Of a DNA stretch of 64,000 bases, positions 50,661 through 60,896 are shown one piece after another. Origin of the DNA: Apophysomyces variabilis (taxonomy: Eukaryota; Mucoromycota; Mucoromycetes; Mucorales; Mucoraceae). How positions within the stretch are numbered: position 1 is the stretch's first letter; each line of letters begins with the position of its first letter. The position numbers and the translations under genes are program-made. Under the pieces are notes generated by a model, which saw only the letters and a list, made by a program, of their open reading frames with translations, had not been told where the DNA came from and made no database searches. The DNA is taken from positions 32,334 through 96,333 of the forward strand of contig MZZL01000131.1 in NCBI GenBank assembly GCA_002749535.1, written 5' to 3'.

Positions 50661-53223
50661 CTACTTTCATAGTCAATACCTTAAACTATATCTGAACTTT
50701 AAATCGTCAAAGTATCTAGGATATTTCGCAAACTAGCTCCTCTCCTATTTTTGGACGAAGTGTCCAAACAATGATGACTTGTCCGCATCATTGACGATGC
50801 ACAAATTTTCATGTTTAACTCTCCTTGGACACTGTTTACTAGGCAGTTACGCTTGTTCTAGCCTTCTTGTTCTGTTTCCAACGTCTCTTTCTTTGCGTAC
50901 GGTACTTTCGCTAATTTTTGGTATTTTCGGAGATCTTATCCTTTTTTGCACTCACAGTAACTTATATTGCCAAGTGGGATCTTTCGCTTTCAAACTTCTT
51001 TACTGGATGAGCAAGGACTGTTGAAGGACAAAGACAAGCGTGGGCTGTGTTAACCATGGCAGTAATGCGGGCTCATAGATACAAGAACAATATTTGCTGT
51101 AGTTACTATTACTGTTTTCCCATCCATATGGCTTTGGATCCAAAAGTAATTTGTCTTCAATTTTTTTTTCTTGATGAAAAAGATGTCATCCATTTATAGA
51201 ATGGTTGTAGTTTTCCTCTTCAACTATACAACTTCTACTCAGGTTAAATACTCTCATCTATTTTTGAATAGACATTACTCAGTGTCACATAATTGTGGTA
51301 CCGGTTACGTTTGGAGGTCCTATGCCTTCTTTGGACTTCCTCTTTCGAGGTTTTTATGTTTCCCTCAAACGCTGGTCTTGCTGAGCAGCACCAGGAGTGC
51401 ATTCCCCCCCCCCTCCCGGATGCAATTGATTGGCTGTAAGCGTTTGGTTGATATGGTTATTTCAGAATCTCTCTATCTCTCTATCTCTCTATAATCTCTC
51501 TATAAGTATACTGTATTTTCGAGTAATTTTTGCGCACTAAAACGTTTTGTCGGTATTACAACCAGTTTCTTGCAAGCTGGTTCGACCGTAGCACTCTTAA
51601 GTTGATATATAGAAGTTTTTAGTTAGGAGAAAAGAGTACATCCAGCAATGAATTAGAGGAATAGATTCGTCTTAAATTTTTTCTGACGCTTTCTAACAAG
51701 GCCCAAAGGGTCGAGTTGCTCTCAGTATCAATTTGGGAGGTGGGTGTAATCTTGATATGTGGGTCAAGAAAGTTGAGCTGCAATAAGTGGGTAGAAGAAT
51801 ATTAAGATCATTAAATAGGCATTCATGTAGAAACTTCAGCAGCAGTGAGAAGGGTCAAGTGCTTTCCGAAGTGCAGTGAGTAGTTGAATATATTGTCTGA
51901 TTGACCTCCATCCGTTTTATACATGACTAAATTGCTCAATGATAGGATCCTTATATCGAAAACTATTGCTTTGTTTATTTAGGCATGTACCTTCAGTGAA
52001 AAATGCCGACTTGTCTCTGTTTTTCCATATTCTATTGCGAACAGAAGTAACCATTCCTATGCTAACTTTGTCCTTCGCTCTGTATTTTTTAACGTAACAT
52101 CAAGGTCCAGAAGCTACGTTATACGAGGCAGGTACCTAGACTTCGAATATTCATTCTGTTCTTTTTTTGCCGATCTGAAATCGTTGCCCACGAGCTATAC
52201 TGAGTTATTTACGTTTTTATGTCTCCATATCGTTTTTCGCGTTTTAGACATTTATCTTACTTGGTGCATCTTTATTTCCCAACACCATATCATATCGATC
52301 ACTTACGTACACCTCCTGAATATCTTACATGAAAATGAGGACTTCATTTTTAGAAATATCTTATGTTAACGTAAGCATATGCTAGACGTCGCCACAAATT
52401 CATTTCCTGCAGCCGCACGCGGCTGTAACGGAAGGAGCGAAGCGAGTGCAGAAGGACTAGTTTGATTTTATGGTATTTTGAACATTATTTGCCCTGTTTC
52501 GGATGATTTTGCGTATATGCATAGGCAAGGGTTGCCGAAGAGAAGACGAAAGATGTGGTACAAAACCCTCCCTGGTTCAGGCGTTTCTTCTGACATCTTC
52601 CCCTTCCCCCCAAAAAAATATCGATTGTTGCGCGTCTATGAGATATGAGTTTCAGTAGATGGAAATTTTTTTAATATATAGATTTTTTCTACGAATAAAG
52701 CGCGGTTTTGGGGATTGTACCACATCTGGAGTCGAAGCGGAGGCAACCGGACTTAGCGTAGGAACGAACGTTAAGGACAAATATACTTTGGCTGAAGACC
52801 ATTTTTGCGTCAACTGAATGGTCGTGTATGCGTTGGCTGACCGACGTGCGAGTAACACTTTGGTGAATGTACCTCATCCTAGCTTTATTCAATCTCTTTG
52901 GTTTCATCTCTTTGGTCTTGCACTGTAACTATCAATTCAGGCAAACAGAGACAGTTATCTCATCTTTATGACATGACTACCTTGTAGTGATTGAAAAACA
53001 ATATATGTAGCCAGCATTATGTTGGTAATAGACCATTTTCTTTGTGTGATGTTCCCATATATTCGGATAGCATGTTGTACCCCTTTTCTCTATGTACTAT
53101 CTGCACTGTACGGACAATCGCATTTCCAATTGATAACGAGTCGAACCGATCTTTTTGTTGTCAATTGTGTATTGTTGATAAGTGTGATACAGAGCTTCCC
53201 ATGATGGTGTTGGGTAAGACATC
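50661..53223. other. Decayed, gene-free region
   Basis: Probably contains further Fanzor debris up to about 51100. A (TATCTC)n stretch lies at about 51472-51498. A GC-rich hairpin (CAGCCG-cacg-CGGCTG) lies near 52410-52430, followed by ggaaggagcgaagcgag. There are no open frames with support. Confidence 0.4.
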
Positions 53224-53534
53224 ATGACGATATTTCAGATACGTTCCTTTATAGACGCATGTGAAATTCTTGTCGCTTTATTTTTCTTCTTTGGACTTCT
53301 TTACTTTTTTGCCAGGACTCGTCCTCCTGTTGGTAAGTATACACGCTTTGGAATTGTACTCTTTGAACTAGACTGACTTTATGTTGGACAGTGTTCTCGT
53401 GGTTGATGCGGTCGAGGTGCCTTCGCCCTCATGGCCCTCTCGCTCCCACTTTTCTTTCTTTCTTTCTTCTTCCCTCGCCCCAAAATGAGCACCAGCACCT
53501 CCTCGCGGAGTGTGTATGTCCTGGATTGGGATAA
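53224..53534 (+). CDS. Candidate 83-aa spliced ORF with membrane anchor
   Basis: Exons 53224-53332 and 53392-53534 flank a 59-bp intron with gtaagt donor and ggacag acceptor, giving 252 nt in frame with ATG and TAA. The N-terminal half has a membrane-like stretch (ILVALFFFFGLLYFF) followed by RTRPP. The second half is basic and Pro-rich. No family is recognised. Further gtaagta donors follow at 53541, 53732 and 53833, so the true transcript may be larger or alternatively spliced. Confidence 0.3.
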
Positions 53535-53899
53535 GGTGTCTGTAAGTACCTTATCTTTGTTGAATGAGCAATTACATATTGACAACATCTTACTTTTCCA
53601 TTTGTAGCTCCTGGTGGCTTTTTTCTTTAGCAAGTTTTTACTTGTTTGTATAAAAAATCTGAATACCGTTGGCCATCCTGGACTGGGTGCGCCGCGGTCC
53701 CCAAACCATGTGTTGGGATTACCCTTCGGGGGTAAGTACAAGATGTCAAGTTATCCTTCCATTTACTAACCATGGTTAATAATTTTATGCTACTCGAATG
53801 AATTTTGTGTCCTACTGGGAAGACCAAGTTGATGTAAGTAAAATATAGTTGCCGCAAACTTGACCCTTCCATGAACGCAAGATTCATTTAGAGTAGCGT

Positions 53900-54809
53900 A
53901 AAATAATACTCGGTAAACAGTAAATTCTGACAATACGATTGTTCTGCAGCACGCGACCGCTACCGGGTTTCTGATTCTTTATGGACTATGCTGTGACTGA
54001 CGGAACCATATTTACATGTATTCCATTTTTTGCTTGCCAAGGGTACAAGATATCAATGGCATAAATAACTGATTGATTGCCTCCATACCTTCCTACACCA
54101 CGAATCATACTCAAGCCAAAGCTCTCTCAATGTAATTGTTAATGGCACATCTCGGATAGAAAATAACACCGAGCCGGATATGACCGTTGTTTTATGATCC
54201 CCCCGACTTCCTATGCAAGGTCTGAAGTGAGTCATCATTATTCCTCAGCCGATCTGCCAGCAATATCTTAGGCGAGTTTATGATGTCTGTAAACGAACAA
54301 ATATTGTATAGTAGGAGCAAGCCGTTCATTGACAGGGATATTTTTTTCTTGCCATCAGCTCTTTAGCCGGTACTCGCCTAAATTGAGCTAGCATTGCCGC
54401 TCACTTTCTATAGACAACACCCAGTCCGCACGCGCTCGAGTCAAAAGTTCGCTTGCTAACTAGTAAATTGCGATGCTTGCAAGGAGAAACGAATTTGAAC
54501 TCTATCGGACGCTTGGTTTAGATTGATTCCTGCTAGGTGGGATTAGACTGTAATCGTCAAATATGTATAAGATCCTAGAGAGACATTAGCAGCATGAATA
54601 GCGTCGAGGGAGGTGAATGAGATTCATAGGCTGACTTTATAATCTTGTTCCGCATTAACTCCTACGGTTGGTCTTTGCTGTACAATAAACGAGCGGAGGA
54701 TTCCGGTACTTGTTTTTTTCAAGTTGCTATCCATATTCCTTAACACAAGGTTAGATATATTGAGTCGATTGCCACATAGGTTTAACTGATGAAATGCAGG
54801 CTGCCAATA
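53900..54809. other. Gene-free flank left of P3
   Basis: About 900 bp without recognisable coding sequence or repeats. It ends in the TA dinucleotide (54808-54809) that flanks P3. Confidence 0.4.
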
Positions 54810-55104
54810 TAGTCATTTCAAAAAGTAAAGTCGCTGTTTTTGAGTTTGATGTCGTGCAAAAAAATGCTGCGTGCAACAACAAAGTCGTTCGATCCAGCAA
54901 GAAAGTCGTGTTGAACGTCGTTTATTTTTACTTGTCGCTTAGTAATTGGCATTTTATTTGGGTATAAATATGAGTGACACCCCCCTTATTTTCTTTGTTC
55001 TCTCTTTTCCTTTTAGTTTCTTTTACAGATATTTGAAATGAGTATGCAATGTTTTTTACGAAGATGGGCAGGGACATGTTGTTGATGAACATGGAATTGA
55101 GCCC

Positions 55105-56310
55105 ATGGATCTTGTTGTTGACGAGGAGTTGTTCGCTATCGAGACGCTTAGTTCTCGTACACAATTCCTTAAGAATAAACCTCCAGAAAGACCTTCTAAT
55201 CCTGCAATGCATCCAACTGCTGTTGAAAAGAATAGTGAAGATGCTGACATGGAGTTATGCAGTAAACGGCGCTATACATTTTACTCTGACGAAAAAACTA
55301 GATTTTTTCATCTATTTTTCAGTAAAAGCTTGAGTGCTTCTGCCGCTGCGAGACAGTTAGGTATTCATGTTCGTGCAGCCCAGAGATGGGTCAAACGTTA
55401 TTACGAAGACCCCGAAAGCATCTTCGAAAAGAAGAAAAAGTCAGGTCGACATCGTATTCTTGGAGAGGAGCATAAGCAATGTCTTTTAGATTACATTGAG
55501 AATCCATCTGCTGTTTTAATTGAAGTGGTTGAACATTTAGTGCAGAGCTTTGTAGAGCTCAATGTTTCTCGCAGTACTGTTTATAACTTCATGACGACTC
55601 GTTGTAATCTATCCATTAAGCAGGCACAATTCCAACCTGTGGAAAGAAACAGTGAGGAAAAGATTCAGCAAAGATATGATTGGGTGCAAAAGTGGCAGCG
55701 AACTGACTTGGACTTCACAACAAACTGCGTCTTTCTTGATGAATCAGCCTTTCATATCAATTTGAAAAGAGGCATGGCTTAGTCAAGGAAGGGGACTCCT
55801 GCAATAGTCATAGTGCCTACAAAGAAAGCGAATTCAACATCAATTTTAGGGGCAATATCTGCTACCGGTTTAATTAATGTTAGCTTGAGAGTTCCAAAGC
55901 GTATCAAAAAGAGAAAGCTTGGTCATGAAACTAACGGTTATTGTATAGGAACGGTGACAGGGCATTATCTCAGCTTTTTGAAGGCTACTCTTGATGAAAT
56001 GGACAAGTACCCAGAAATGAAGGGCCATTATCTCGTCATGGATAATGCTCCTATCCATAGTTCAACTGATATAGGTAAGTATATTCACTCTCGAGGATAT
56101 CGGTATGTTTATCTTCCTCCGTATTCTCCTGAACTGAATCCAATTGAGCAGTTTTGGTCTGTTGTCAAGAGTAAAGTGAAGCGAAATAAGTTCCTGGAGA
56201 AAGAGACGCTAATGACTAGAATTAGTGAAGCATGTGATAGTTTGTATTTGAGTGACTTCAAAGGCTTTGTCTCCCATTCTGCCAAATGTTTTGGCAAGTG
56301 TCTCAAATAA
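55105..56310 (+). pseudogene. IS630/Tc1-mariner-type transposase, left arm, one nonsense codon
   Basis: A frame from ATG 55105 (MDLVVDEELFAIETLSSRTQ) reads to 56310 except for one TAG at 55780-55782, where family members normally have Trp in RG-x-W-S-x-KGTP. The N-terminal helix-turn-helix shows ASAAARQLGIHVRAAQRWVK, followed by a Lys-rich linker and a second HTH (NVSRSTVYNFM). The DDE core has CVFLDESAFH, HYLVMDNAPIH and NPIEQFWSVVK, all three acidic residues present. The C-terminus ends HSAKCFGKCLK. About 400 aa, the normal size. Apart from the stop it is well preserved, so inactivation is recent. Confidence 0.85.
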
Positions 56311-56586
56311 GGAGAAGTTGTAAAAAAAGTGAAAATTAAAAAAAAAAAAATTCGTTGATTTATTCACGCACCAGGTAACGCAATTTTTTTCGTTGATTTA
56401 TCATGTATCATCATGCCCTTGAATCCTTTTGCTTTACTTTGTAGTAGCTAGAGATATTATTGACGGCTGGCTGGAATCAAGCACAGGACGGATTAAACGA
56501 GAAAATTTATAATATGTATTTTCTTGTGTGGGGAAAATAAGGGAAGGAATTGTTAAGTATTTAACGAATACCCGCATCACGCAATT
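56311..56586. other. P3 arm region between transposase and cargo gene 3' end
   Basis: Contains an A-run (56336-56351) and two copies of a short motif (ttcgttgattta) at about 56350 and 56390. No gene is seen. Confidence 0.4.
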
Positions 56587-58420
56587 CACAGTGTAGATTT
56601 GCGATGGTGCGAGCGCAGGGTGTCTTCCTTTGGAACATGGACGCAGCCATTATGTTCATCAATGAGCTGTTGTGTGACCAAATCTTGTTCTTGGAGCATA
56701 TCCTACTTGACGCATATGAGAAATTTTGCCTTTCTTCCATGTATGTGTCAACTGCCGTTTACCATGAGCCGAGCGATCAGTTCAAAAGCTTGAAACCAAT
56801 ACTTGCGCTGATTCCAACGATTGGGAATTAGAGCCGAGCGCTCCCACAGACAAGCCCAACGACTATCACGACTGACAAATGACGACAACAGAGTTATTTT
56901 GTGGCCAACGACTTGAATGCCGAAGAGGCGTCTCTTCGCAAACGTTGTGTAAGATGCTTGCTGATATCGTCCTTTTTCCTCCTGTAAGCACACCGACGTG
57001 TATTCCAAGAGCTTTAGTGTATCTTCTTCAGTGTGGTGACCGTCGACCTGGCTGTATAAAAAAAATTTAGACTCGGATATAACAAGTTCAAAAATATTAC
57101 CCAGAGGACTCAATCAAGACGCGATCAATGTTGTCGAACAATGTTGTGCCAATGCCATCCATGAGTTTTGCATATTGAGGCATGCAGATTGACAGTCCCT
57201 TCTCACACCTAATTAGATAATCCTTTTAGAATCAATGGAAAAGGGTGCAATATACCTACCAAACGAATGCCACGGAGCGCATGATTGCTGAGAGATACTT
57301 GAAAAGAGGAATGATTGACTCGACAAAAGGTGTACGTTCATTCGTGGCAGAGGGGTATTCTGGCTTCATTGTTGTTGCCCAGAAGTCGGTCAGCACCAGT
57401 CGGATTAAGTCAATGAACTGTGTATCGTCTTCTGTGATATCTTTTTCATATCCATGAGTCCACAGATATTGGCGGAGGTTGTCCATAGGTTGATCAATTG
57501 CATTTTTGAGGAAATTAAATGCTGCTGGGCGTTTGCGAAGGGATACATTGCTTGCTTGATTATCCTTGTTGCGTTCGTATTCTTCGATAAGATCCGGAGG
57601 TGTATCGGGCATGTTTTCCTCGCTGATCTTGATGGCATACAATGGATTAAGCCGGTTACAATCGTCACTTGAGATACGCGGCTTTTGCGACGATGTCGAC
57701 GGTTTCATTTGTGGTGTAAAACAGTATTTCTTCTTGCCCTTTTCCATGGCTACCGCACCCTAACAAAAAAAACCATAAATACACTCTCTGCAGATCAAAA
57801 CACTGTTTACAAGCTCGAGAAGATCAGAGGACTTGCGCTTCGTTGATGTGCTCGGTGTACATTGGTTCCCAAGCTGATTGACAGTGACCTTGCCAGTTGA
57901 TTGCCAGTGATCTGCGATCTTGTTGGTCGATACGACACATTCGCTGCTGTATAGCTTTTCGAAAGCCTAATAACAAAAAATCAATGGTCATTTATATCTT
58001 GACGGCAGCTTACCTTCATAGTCGACATAAATAATGCCACATGGTCGGTCTGTTGCGGGCGTTTCTCACGTAAACGTTGTAAATCGTCTTGCACTTTACT
58101 GATGATATCAGTGTTTGAGAGTGATACATTCTTGGAGCGATAGATGTTAAAACATGTTTCAATATCCCATTTTGAGGGAACTGTTTGTGTAAGATAATCA
58201 ACTACAGCAGGGCCAAACGAAGGATTAAGGTTGATTTTCAAGTCCGTCGGACTAAAAAAATGTACGCGTCATCATCCCTTTCTCTTTTACTCACATTTTT
58301 ATGCTTTGCCCTTGATGTTTGCTGTGATGATTGCCATTCTGTTTTGCCACTGCCGACTGGCAAGGAATATTCTTGCACATGTTGCCAGTGGATCCACAAA
58401 ACGGAAGTGCCGATTGCCAT
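56587..58420 (-). CDS. Unknown multi-exon cargo gene of P3, crossing the arm/spacer junction
   Basis: Exons joined by frame: ATG 58420 (MAIGTSVLWIHWQHVQEYSL), then PTDLKINLNPSFGPAVVDYL, AFEKLYSSECVVSTNKIADHW, GAVAMEKGKKKYCFTPQMK to MRSVAFVW, CEKGLSICMPQYAKLMDGIG, QVDGHHTEEDTLKLLEYTSV to FELIARLM, and a last exon DMLQEQDLVTQQLIDEHNGC ending at TGA 56587-56589. All introns are GT-AG (about 45-60 bp) and keep frame, giving roughly 490 aa. It resembles a family of repeated hypothetical proteins I associate with Mucorales genomes, but no domain can be named. The last 38 nt of the penultimate exon, the final 60-bp intron and the last exon lie in the left arm and are therefore duplicated at 58842-59055. 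Confidence 0.65.
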
Positions 58421-58491
58421 GCCAGCTTGCTTGGTCCTTGCCGGATTAATGTTGGCTATTTAATCTGCCGAGGATGAGGCTGATGTAACTC

Positions 58492-58659
58492 TCAAATTTT
58501 GATGTATTGGCTGATGACTCTCACAACTTCGTTCAGCTTTGTTATACCCTTGCATGTTTGCCGTGATGACTGCCACTCTGTTTTGCCACTGCCGCTTTGC
58601 TGGGAATATTCTTGTACATGTTGCCAGTGGATCCACAAAACGGAAGTGCCGATTGTCAT
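58492..58659 (-). CDS. Tandem duplicate of the cargo gene's first exon
   Basis: A 55-codon frame starting MTIGTSVLWIHWQHVQEYSQ, strongly similar to the first exon of the cargo gene and offset by 239 bp. It reads on to VISQYIKI and a stop instead of splicing. It may be an alternative first exon, a small protein or a duplication remnant. The DNA repeat covers about 58301-58445 and 58540-58685. Confidence 0.4.
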   Translation of the reverse strand: MTIGTSVLWIHWQHVQEYSQQSGSGKTEWQSSRQTCKGITKLNEVVRVISQYIKI

Positions 58660-58841
58660 GCCAGCTTGCTTGGCATTGCCGGGTTTTTCTGACAGTCAAC
58701 CTGCCAAGAGTTCGGTTTAAGTGACAAACTGATACAGCTGTGAGATCACATCAGCTGAAAAACACGGTAAGCAAATCAATTAGAATTGTCACAGGAGCTC
58801 TCAGATTGCAATTTTTTTTATTAGTTCCGAGGCAATCATTA

Positions 58842-59055
58842 ATTGGTTTCAAGCTTTTGAACTGATCGCTCGGCTCATGGTAAACGGCAGTTGACACATA
58901 CATGGAAGAAAGGCAAAATTTCTCATATGCGTCAAGTAGGATATGCTCCAAGAACAAGATTTGGTCACACAACAGCTCATTGATGAACATAATGGCTGCG
59001 TCCATGTTCCAAAGGAAGACACCCTGCGCTCGCACCATCGCAAATCTACACTGTG
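58842..59055 (+). pseudogene. Right-arm copy of the cargo gene's 3' end
   Basis: Mirror of 56587-56800: 38 nt of the penultimate exon, the 60-bp intron (58880 and inward) and the last exon to the TGA. It has no upstream exons in the present spacer orientation. If the spacer were inverted, it would complete the gene and the left-arm copy would become the orphan. Confidence 0.7.
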
Positions 59056-59395
59056 AATTGCGTGATGCGGGTATTCGTTAAATACTTAACAATTCCTTCC
59101 CTTATTTTCCCCACACAAGAAAATACATATTATAAATTTTCTCGTTTAATCCGTCCTGTGCTTGATTCCAGCCAGCCGTCAATAATATCTCTAGCTACTA
59201 CAAAGTAAAGCAAAAGGATTCAAGGGCATGATGATACATGATAAATCAACGAAAAAAATTGCGTTACCTGGTGCGTGAATAAATCAACGAATTTTTTTTT
59301 TTTTAATTTTCACTTTTTTTACAACTTCTCCTTATTTGAGACACTTGCCAAAACATTTGGCAGAATGGGAGACAAAGCCTTTGAAGTCACTCAAA

Positions 59396-60601
59396 TACAA
59401 ACTATCACATGCTTCACTAATTCTAGTCATTAGCGTCTCTTTCTCCAGGAACTTATTTCGCNAAACTATCACATGCTTCACTAATTCTAGTCATTAGCGT
59501 CTCTTTCTCCAGGAACTTATTTCGCTTCACTTTACTCTTGACAACAGACCAAAACTGCTCAATTGGATTCAGTTCAGGAGAATACGGAGGAAGATAAACA
59601 TACCGATATCCTCGAGAGTGAATATACTTACCTATATCAGTTGAACTATGGATAGGAGCATTATCCATGACGAGATAATGGCCCTTCATTTCTGGGTACT
59701 TGTCCATTTCATCAAGAGTAGCCTTCAAAAAGCTGAGATAATGCCCTGTCACCGTTCCTATACAATAACCGTTAGTTTCATGACCAAGCTTTCTCTTTTT
59801 GATACGCTTTGGAACTCTCAAGCTAACATTAATTAAACCGGTAGCAGATATTGCCCCTAAAATTGATGTTGAATTCGCTTTCTTTGTAGGCACTATGACT
59901 ATTGCAGGAGTCCCCTTCCTTGACTAAGCCATGCCTCTTTTCAAATTGATATGAAAGGCTGATTCATCAAGAAAGACGCAGTTTGTTGTGAAGTCCAAGT
60001 CAGTTCGCTGCCACTTTTGCACCCAATCATATCTTTGCTGAATCTTTTCCTCACTGTTTCTTTCCACAGGTTGGAATTGTGCCTGCTTAATGGATAGATT
60101 ACAACGAGTCGTCATGAAGTTATAAACAGTACTGCGAGAAACATTGAGCTCTACAAAGCTCTGCACTAAATGTTCAACCACTTCAATTAAAACAGCAGAT
60201 GGATTCTCAATGTAATCTAAAAGACATTGCTTATGCTCCTCTCCAAGAATACGATGTCGACCTGACTTTTTCTTCTTTTCGAAGATGCTTTCGGGGTCTT
60301 CGTAATAACGTTTGACCCATCTCTGGGCTGCACGAACATGAATACCTAACTGTCTCGCAGCGGCAGAAGCACTCAAGCTTTTACTGAAAAATAGATGAAA
60401 AAATCTAGTTTTTTCGTCAGAGTAAAATGTATAGCGCCGTTTACTGCATAACTCCATGTCAGCATCTTCACTATTCTTTTCAACAGCAGTTGGATGCATT
60501 GCAGGATTAGAAGGTCTTTCTGGAGGTTTATTCTTAAGGAATTGTGTACGAGAACTAAGCGTCTCGATAGCGAACAACTCCTCGTCAACAACAAGATCCA
60601 T
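59396..60601 (-). pseudogene. IS630/Tc1-mariner-type transposase, right arm, interrupted by assembly join
   Basis: Identical mirror of the left-arm transposase, including the same TAG (59924-59926). It is additionally broken by one N at 59462 with a 63-bp duplication around it, which is absent from the left copy and is an assembly artefact, not a biological lesion. Confidence 0.8.
59399..59525. other. Assembly gap: N flanked by an exact 63-bp duplication
   Basis: 59399-59461 and 59463-59525 are the same 63 bases (aaactatcacatgcttcact to aacttatttcgc) separated by the only N in the window. The left arm of P3 has this sequence once. The pattern is what results when two contigs that still share a k-mer-sized overlap are scaffolded without merging. 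Confidence 0.95.
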
Positions 60602-60896
60602 GGGCTCAATTCCATGTTCATCAACAACATGTCCCTGCCCATCTTCGTAAAAAACATTGCATACTCATTTCAAATATCTGTAAAAGAAACTAAAAGGAAA
60701 AGAGAGAACAAAGAAAATAAGGGGGGTGTCACTCATATTTATACCCAAATAAAATGCCAATTACTAAGCGACAAGTAAAAATAAACGACGTTCAACACGA
60801 CTTTCTTGCTGGATCGAGCGACTTTGTTGTTGCACGCAGCATTTTTTTGCACGACATCAAACTCAAAAACAGCGACTTTACTTTTTGAAATGACTG

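Larger units (their letters stand above)
54810..60896. mobile_element. Palindrome P3: 6.1-kb composite IS630/Tc1-like element with cargo gene
   Basis: Arms 54810-56800 and 58842-60896 are inverted copies; the right one includes a 64-bp assembly artefact, see 59399-59525. The spacer is 56801-58841 (2041 bp). The outer ends read (C/T)AGTCATTTCAAAAAGTAA and are flanked by TA on both sides (54808-54809, 60897-60898), the target duplication expected of IS630/Tc1/mariner elements. The arms differ by two transitions close to the ends (54810 T versus C, 54888 T versus C). Each arm carries the same transposase, with the same nonsense codon, plus the 3' end of a spliced gene whose body lies in the spacer. 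I saw no second terminal repeat between transposase and spacer, so the unit with matched ends is the whole palindrome. Confidence 0.8.

Noticed and set aside
55049..55333. Overlapping frames on both strands of the P3 transposase region
   Set aside because: They are shadows of the transposase frame in other phases.
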